Assembly: GCF_000612725.1 (NCBI RefSeq)
Contig: NZ_HG964457.1
Coordinates: 155,568-219,567, forward strand
Source: Mycolicibacterium austroafricanum
GTDB taxonomy: Bacteria > Actinomycetota > Actinomycetes > Mycobacteriales > Mycobacteriaceae
Reading direction: 5' to 3'
DNA: 64,000 bases
In this document: piece after piece, positions 60,030 to 64,000 of the stretch
Position numbering within the stretch: position 1 is the stretch's first letter
How the letters are laid out: the number at the start of each line of letters is the position of its first letter
Notes under the pieces: generated by a model
Seen by the model: only the letters and a program-made list of their open reading frames with translations
Told to the model about the DNA's origin: nothing
Database searches by the model: none
Program-made: the position numbers and the translations under genes

Positions 60030-61400
60030 ATGAGCACGCAACACGACGCGCGGCCGGACGGGCCGCCCTCGATCACAACCGGCCTGAAGCGGGTCGTCGT
60101 CGCCTCGATGGCAGGCACGGTCGTCGAATGGTACGAGTTCTTCCTCTACGCGACCGCGGCGACGCTGGTCTTCAACAAGGTGTTCTTCGCCGAAGGCACC
60201 AGCGAGGCCGCCGGCCTGATCGCCGCGCTGCTGACCTATGCGGTCGGGTTCGTCGCGCGGCCGCTGGGCGGCGTGGTGTTCGGCCATTTCGGCGACAAGT
60301 ACGGCCGCAAGAAGCTACTGCAATTCGCGATCCTGCTGGTCGGGGCGGTCACGTTCCTGATGGGATGCCTGCCCACCTACGCGCAGATCGGAGTGTGGGC
60401 ACCGATCCTGCTCGTCGTCCTGCGGTTCATGCAGGGCTTCGCGGTCGGCGGCGAGTGGGGTGGAGCGGTTCTGCTCGTGGCGGAGCACAGCCCGAACAAG
60501 GAACGCGGGTTCTGGGCCAGCTGGCCGCAGGCGGCGGTGCCGGTCGGCAACATGCTCGCCACCGTCGTGCTTCTGGTGTTGACCGGGACCCTGTCGAACG
60601 ACGCGTTCCTGTCCTGGGGCTGGCGGGTCGCCTTCTGGCTGTCGGCGGTGGTGGTGCTGGTCGGGTACTACATCCGCACCAAGGTGACCGACGCGCCGAT
60701 CTTCGTCGCCGCCCAGGAGGAGGTCGAGCGGGTCAAGTCGGTGTCGTACGGCGTGGTCGAGGTCTTGAAGCGTTATCCCCGTGGCGTTTTCACCGCGATG
60801 GGCCTGCGTTTCGCGGAGAACATCATGTACTACCTCGTCGTCACGTTCTCGATCGTCTACCTCAAGACGCACGTCGGCGCCGACACCAGCGACATCCTGT
60901 GGTGGCTGCTGGCCGCGCACGCGGTGCACTTCCTGGTGGTCCCGCAGGTGGGGCGCCTCGCCGACCGGTTCGGGCGCCGACCGGTGTACATCGCCGGTGC
61001 GATCCTGGCGGCCACGTGGGGGTTCTTCGCGTTCCCGATGATGAACTCCGGCGACTATCTGCTGATCCTGGGCGCGGTCATCCTGGGCCTGATGATCCAT
61101 GCGCTGATGTACGCGCCGCAGCCGGCGATCATGGCCGAGATGTTCCCCACCCGGATGCGGTATTCCGGTGTCTCCCTTGGCTATCAGGTGACCTCGATCG
61201 TCGCGGGATCGCTGGCGCCGGCCATCGCCACCTGGCTGCTCGACCGGTTCGGCACGTGGGTTCCGATCGCGCTCTATCTGGCCGGTGCCGCGGTGATCAC
61301 GCTCGTCGCGGCCTGGTTCACCCGGGAGACCAACGGCATCGACCTGCATTCGCTCGATGTGGCCGACCGTGAACAGCTGGCCAAAGCGGGCATCGTATGA
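60030..61400 (+). CDS. MHS-family MFS transporter (metabolite:H+ symporter)
   Basis: This 456-residue protein has twelve helices and MHS-family signatures: MAGTVVEWYEFFLYATAATLVFNKVFF, the motif A loop FGHFGDKYGRKKLL and FMQGFAVGGEWGGAVLLVAEHSPNKERGFWASWPQ. Relatives import dicarboxylates, shikimate, proline/betaine or other carboxylates. The following genes suggest 3-hydroxybutyrate or acetoacetate as substrate here (inference). AAAGGAGG lies eight bases before the ATG at 60030. The stop overlaps the next start (ATGA). Confidence 0.9.
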   Translation: MSTQHDARPDGPPSITTGLKRVVVASMAGTVVEWYEFFLYATAATLVFNKVFFAEGTSEAAGLIAALLTYAVGFVARPLGGVVFGHFGDKYGRKKLLQFAILLVGAVTFLMGCLPTYAQIGVWAPILLVVLRFMQGFAVGGEWGGAVLLVAEHSPNKERGFWASWPQAAVPVGNMLATVVLLVLTGTLSNDAFLSWGWRVAFWLSAVVVLVGYYIRTKVTDAPIFVAAQEEVERVKSVSYGVVEVLKRYPRGVFTAMGLRFAENIMYYLVVTFSIVYLKTHVGADTSDILWWLLAAHAVHFLVVPQVGRLADRFGRRPVYIAGAILAATWGFFAFPMMNSGDYLLILGAVILGLMIHALMYAPQPAIMAEMFPTRMRYSGVSLGYQVTSIVAGSLAPAIATWLLDRFGTWVPIALYLAGAAVITLVAAWFTRETNGIDLHSLDVADREQLAKAGIV

Positions 61401-62155
61401 GTGAGCCTCCGGGTGGGCTTCGTGGTCGCACCGCGCTGGTGACCGGCGGGGCCGGCGGGATCGGTGCGGCGTGCGCGCGGGCCCTGGCGGAGCAGGGAGT
61501 GACGGTCACGGTCGCCGACATCGACGACGTCGGCGCCAAGTCGGTAGCGCAGGAGATCGGTGGAAAGGCCTGGGCGCTGGACCTTCTCGATGTGGAGGCG
61601 CTGGAAGGCCTGCAGCTGGAGACCGACATCCTGGTCAACAACGCCGGCGTGCAGAGCATCCACGAAATCGCCGAGTTCCCGCCGGAGAAGTTCCGCTCGA
61701 TGATGAGGTTGATGGTGGAGGCGCCGTTCCTGTTGATCCGGGCGGCGGTGCCGCACATGTACCGCAACGAATTCGGTCGGGTCATCAACATCTCGTCGAT
61801 CCATGGGCTGCGCGCCTCGCCGTACAAGGCGGCCTACGTCACCGCCAAGCACGCGTTGGAGGGATTGTCCAAGGTGACGGCACTCGAGGGCGGACCCCAC
61901 GGCGTCACCAGCAACTGCATCAACCCCGGCTACGTCCGGACTCCGCTGGTGACCAGACAGATCGCCGATCAGGCCAGAACGCACAACATCGGTGAGGATC
62001 AGGTGCTGTCTGACATCCTTCTCAAGGAGAGCGCAGTGAAGCGTCTCGTGGAACCGGAGGAGGTTGGCGCATTGGCCGCTTGGCTGGCATCGCCCGTTGC
62101 GGGCATGGTCACGGGGGCGTCGTACACCATGGACGGTGGATGGAGCGCGCGGTGA
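61397..62155 (+). CDS. 3-hydroxybutyrate dehydrogenase (SDR family)
   Basis: This 252-residue short-chain dehydrogenase has the cofactor motif VTGGAGGIGAA, NNAG, catalytic Ser in INISSIHGL and YVTAK, with the Asp after beta-2 (VADIDD) favouring NAD. The segments LLKESAVKRLVEPEEVG and YTMDGGWSAR resemble D-3-hydroxybutyrate dehydrogenases. It would oxidise 3-hydroxybutyrate to acetoacetate, the substrate of the next enzyme. It overlaps the transporter gene (ATGA) and the ligase gene (GTGA). Confidence 0.88.
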   Translation: MSEPPGGLRGRTALVTGGAGGIGAACARALAEQGVTVTVADIDDVGAKSVAQEIGGKAWALDLLDVEALEGLQLETDILVNNAGVQSIHEIAEFPPEKFRSMMRLMVEAPFLLIRAAVPHMYRNEFGRVINISSIHGLRASPYKAAYVTAKHALEGLSKVTALEGGPHGVTSNCINPGYVRTPLVTRQIADQARTHNIGEDQVLSDILLKESAVKRLVEPEEVGALAAWLASPVAGMVTGASYTMDGGWSAR

Positions 62156-64000
62156 CGGTGACCACCATCGAGGCGCAATGGGTGCCCAGCGACCGTGACA
62201 TCGCCGAGGCTCAGGTCACCCGGTTCGCCCGCTTCGCCGAGGAACGCACCGGAAGGACGTTCGCGGACTACCACGCGCTGTGGCAGTGGTCGGTCGACGA
62301 CGTCGAGGCGTTCTGGGGTGCGCTGTGGGACTACTTCGACCTCGGCGAGCGCGCCGACGTCCTCGATGGTGCGGAAATGCCTGGTGCCCGGTGGTTTCCG
62401 GGCGCCACGCTGAACTATGTCGACCAGGTCGTCCGGCAGGCGCGCACCGACCGGCCGGCGATCATCCACGTCAGCGAGGACGGATCCGACCGCGAGGTGT
62501 CGTGGGCCGAACTGCTCGGACGGGCCGCGGCGTTCGCCGAGCGGCTGCGGGCCGCCGGGATCGGGCCCGGCGACCGGGTGGTCGGCTATCTGCCCAACAT
62601 CCCGGAGGCGGTGATCGCGTTCCTGGCGACCGCCGCCGTCGGCGCCGTCTGGAGCGCCTGCGGGCAGGACTACTCGGCCAAGGCCGCACTCGACCGGCTC
62701 GGCCAGCTGGAGCCGAAAGCCCTGGTGGCCGCCGACGGCTACCTGTTCGGCGGAAAGTACCGCGACAAACGCGACGACGTCCGTGCCGTGGCGGCCGGCC
62801 TGCCGACACTGCAGGCGACGTTCTCGACCGACGACCTCGCCGAGTGCAGCGACAATGCACTGGACCCGGTGCGGGTGCCGTTCGAGCATCCGCTGTGGAT
62901 CCTGTTCTCGTCAGGCACCACCGGCCTGCCCAAGGGCATCATGCACGGCCACGGCGGTGTGTTGCTCGAACACCTCAAGGCCGTGGCCCTGCAGTCGGAC
63001 ATCGGCCGCGACGACACGTTCTTCTGGTACACCAGCCCCAGCTGGATGATGTGGAACTTCCAGGTCGCCGGGCTTCTGGTGGGTGCGACGATCGTCTGTT
63101 ACGAGGGCAGCCCCAACGCGCCGCAGCCGGACTCCTTGTGGGGCATCGCTGCGCGGATTCGTGCGACCGTGCTGGGCACCAGCCCCGGCTATGTGCTGGG
63201 TTGCATCAAGGCCGAGGCCGAACCCGGCCGCACACATGATCTTTCGGCGCTGCGGACCGTCGGGATCACCGGCTCATCGCTTCCGCCGTCGTCGTCGCTG
63301 TGGCTGCGTGACCATGTCGGTGTGCAGATCGCCTCGATCAGCGGGGGCACCGATGTGGTGTCGGCGTTCATCGGCGGTGTGCGAACCGTCCCGGTGTGGC
63401 CCGGCGAGCTGTCGGCCCCGTACCTCGGCGTCGCGCTCGACGCGTGGGACGAGTCCGGCAAACCGGTGCGCGGTGAGGTCGGCGAACTCGTGATCACCAA
63501 GCCGATGCCGTCGATGCCCGTGGGCTTCTGGAACGACCCGGACGGAAAGCGTTACCGCTCCGCCTATTTCGAGACGTTTCCCGGTGTGTGGCGGCACGGC
63601 GACTGGATCACCATCACCGACCACGGCAGCGTCATCGTGCACGGCCGCTCCGATTCGACGTTGAACCGCCACGGCATCCGGATGGGCAGTGCCGACATCT
63701 ACCAGGCAGTCGAGAGCCTGCCCGAGGTCACCGAGGCGCTGGTGATCGGCGCCGAGCAACCCGACGGTGGCTACTGGATGCCGCTGTTCGTCGTGCTCGC
63801 CGACGGCGTCGAACTCACCGACGAGGTGCGGGGGCGCATCAACGACACCATCCGCAGCGAGGTGTCGCCGCGCCACGTGCCCGACGAGATCATTCGCGCG
63901 CCAGGAGTCCCACACACCCGCACCGGCAAGAAGCTCGAGGTGCCGATCAAAAAGCTGTTCCAGGGCGGAGATCCGGCGAAGGTAGTCGAGCGCAGCGCCG
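62152..64000 (+). CDS. Acetoacetate--CoA ligase (3' end beyond window)
   Basis: The frame opens at the GTG overlapping the dehydrogenase stop and runs off the right edge after 616 codons. It is an ANL-superfamily acyl-CoA synthetase with the AACS-specific N-terminus (FADYHALWQWSVDDVEAFWGALWDYFDL). Further motifs are the AMP-binding ILFSSGTTGLPKGIMHGHGG, SGGTDVVSAF and WRHGDWITITDHGSVIVHGRSDSTLNRHGIRMGSADIYQ. The catalytic Lys region HTRTGKKLEVPIKKL is present, so only a short tail (roughly 20-40 residues) should be missing. It activates acetoacetate, completing a ketone-body utilisation operon. Confidence 0.92.
   Translation, partial: MTVTTIEAQWVPSDRDIAEAQVTRFARFAEERTGRTFADYHALWQWSVDDVEAFWGALWDYFDLGERADVLDGAEMPGARWFPGATLNYVDQVVRQARTDRPAIIHVSEDGSDREVSWAELLGRAAAFAERLRAAGIGPGDRVVGYLPNIPEAVIAFLATAAVGAVWSACGQDYSAKAALDRLGQLEPKALVAADGYLFGGKYRDKRDDVRAVAAGLPTLQATFSTDDLAECSDNALDPVRVPFEHPLWILFSSGTTGLPKGIMHGHGGVLLEHLKAVALQSDIGRDDTFFWYTSPSWMMWNFQVAGLLVGATIVCYEGSPNAPQPDSLWGIAARIRATVLGTSPGYVLGCIKAEAEPGRTHDLSALRTVGITGSSLPPSSSLWLRDHVGVQIASISGGTDVVSAFIGGVRTVPVWPGELSAPYLGVALDAWDESGKPVRGEVGELVITKPMPSMPVGFWNDPDGKRYRSAYFETFPGVWRHGDWITITDHGSVIVHGRSDSTLNRHGIRMGSADIYQAVESLPEVTEALVIGAEQPDGGYWMPLFVVLADGVELTDEVRGRINDTIRSEVSPRHVPDEIIRAPGVPHTRTGKKLEVPIKKLFQGGDPAKVVERSA

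Overview
The window is chromosomal DNA from a mycobacterium, most likely a fast-growing Mycolicibacterium. It is GC-rich, uses many GTG starts with ATGA/GTGA overlaps, and carries mycobacterial markers: lsr2, clpC1, carD, mhuD, disA and the KstR cholesterol regulon. Gene order follows the M. tuberculosis Rv3604c-Rv3567c segment read in reverse, interrupted by accessory blocks. There are 67 protein genes and one apparent pseudogene. I found no rRNA, tRNA, CRISPR array or insertion sequence.

Layout. (1) 1-9666: pantothenate/CoA genes (panC, panD, coaX), a PLP amino-acid deaminase/aldolase, lysS, lsr2 and clpC1, with a ClgR-like palindrome before clpC1. (2) 9683-11478: terminator, then a cobalamin riboswitch leading cbtB, cbtA and an atypical histidine phosphatase. 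(3) 11479-28727: lpqF, mhuD, a hydrolase, a GlxA-type regulator, an FAD oxidoreductase/ECF41 sigma pair, mutY, carbonic anhydrase, disA, radA, lpqE, carD, ispF (ispD missing from its usual place), cysS, rlmB, an ArsB-type permease and a metallo-hydrolase. (4) 28783-44591: an accessory zinc-starvation island with five predicted Zur boxes. It holds the zinc-free L31 paralogue, an MRF-type CobW protein, two zinc ABC transporters (aztABCD and znuACB) and a CobW metallochaperone gene broken by one in-frame TAG. A UPF0718/TIGR03943 pair, an MFS/ArsR pair and pxpA lie within it. (5) 44641-48635: LacI regulator, a second UPF0718 permease with a CxxC thioredoxin-like protein, a methyltransferase and otsB. 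(6) 48639-57095: cholesterol catabolism (kstR, fadE34, kshB, hsaADCB) with three KstR boxes. (7) 57092-64000: a TetR/DUF2867 pair around a strong palindrome, a lipase-like hydrolase, and a LysR-controlled ketone-body operon (MHS transporter, 3-hydroxybutyrate dehydrogenase, acetoacetate-CoA ligase running off the window).

The most interesting part is the zinc island. One transporter permease is fused in frame to an extracytoplasmic lipoprotein-like beta-propeller. The locus appears to keep only L31 of the zinc-free ribosomal proteins, together with the hibernation-linked CobW protein. The COG0523 metallochaperone looks recently inactivated although its promoter box is near perfect.
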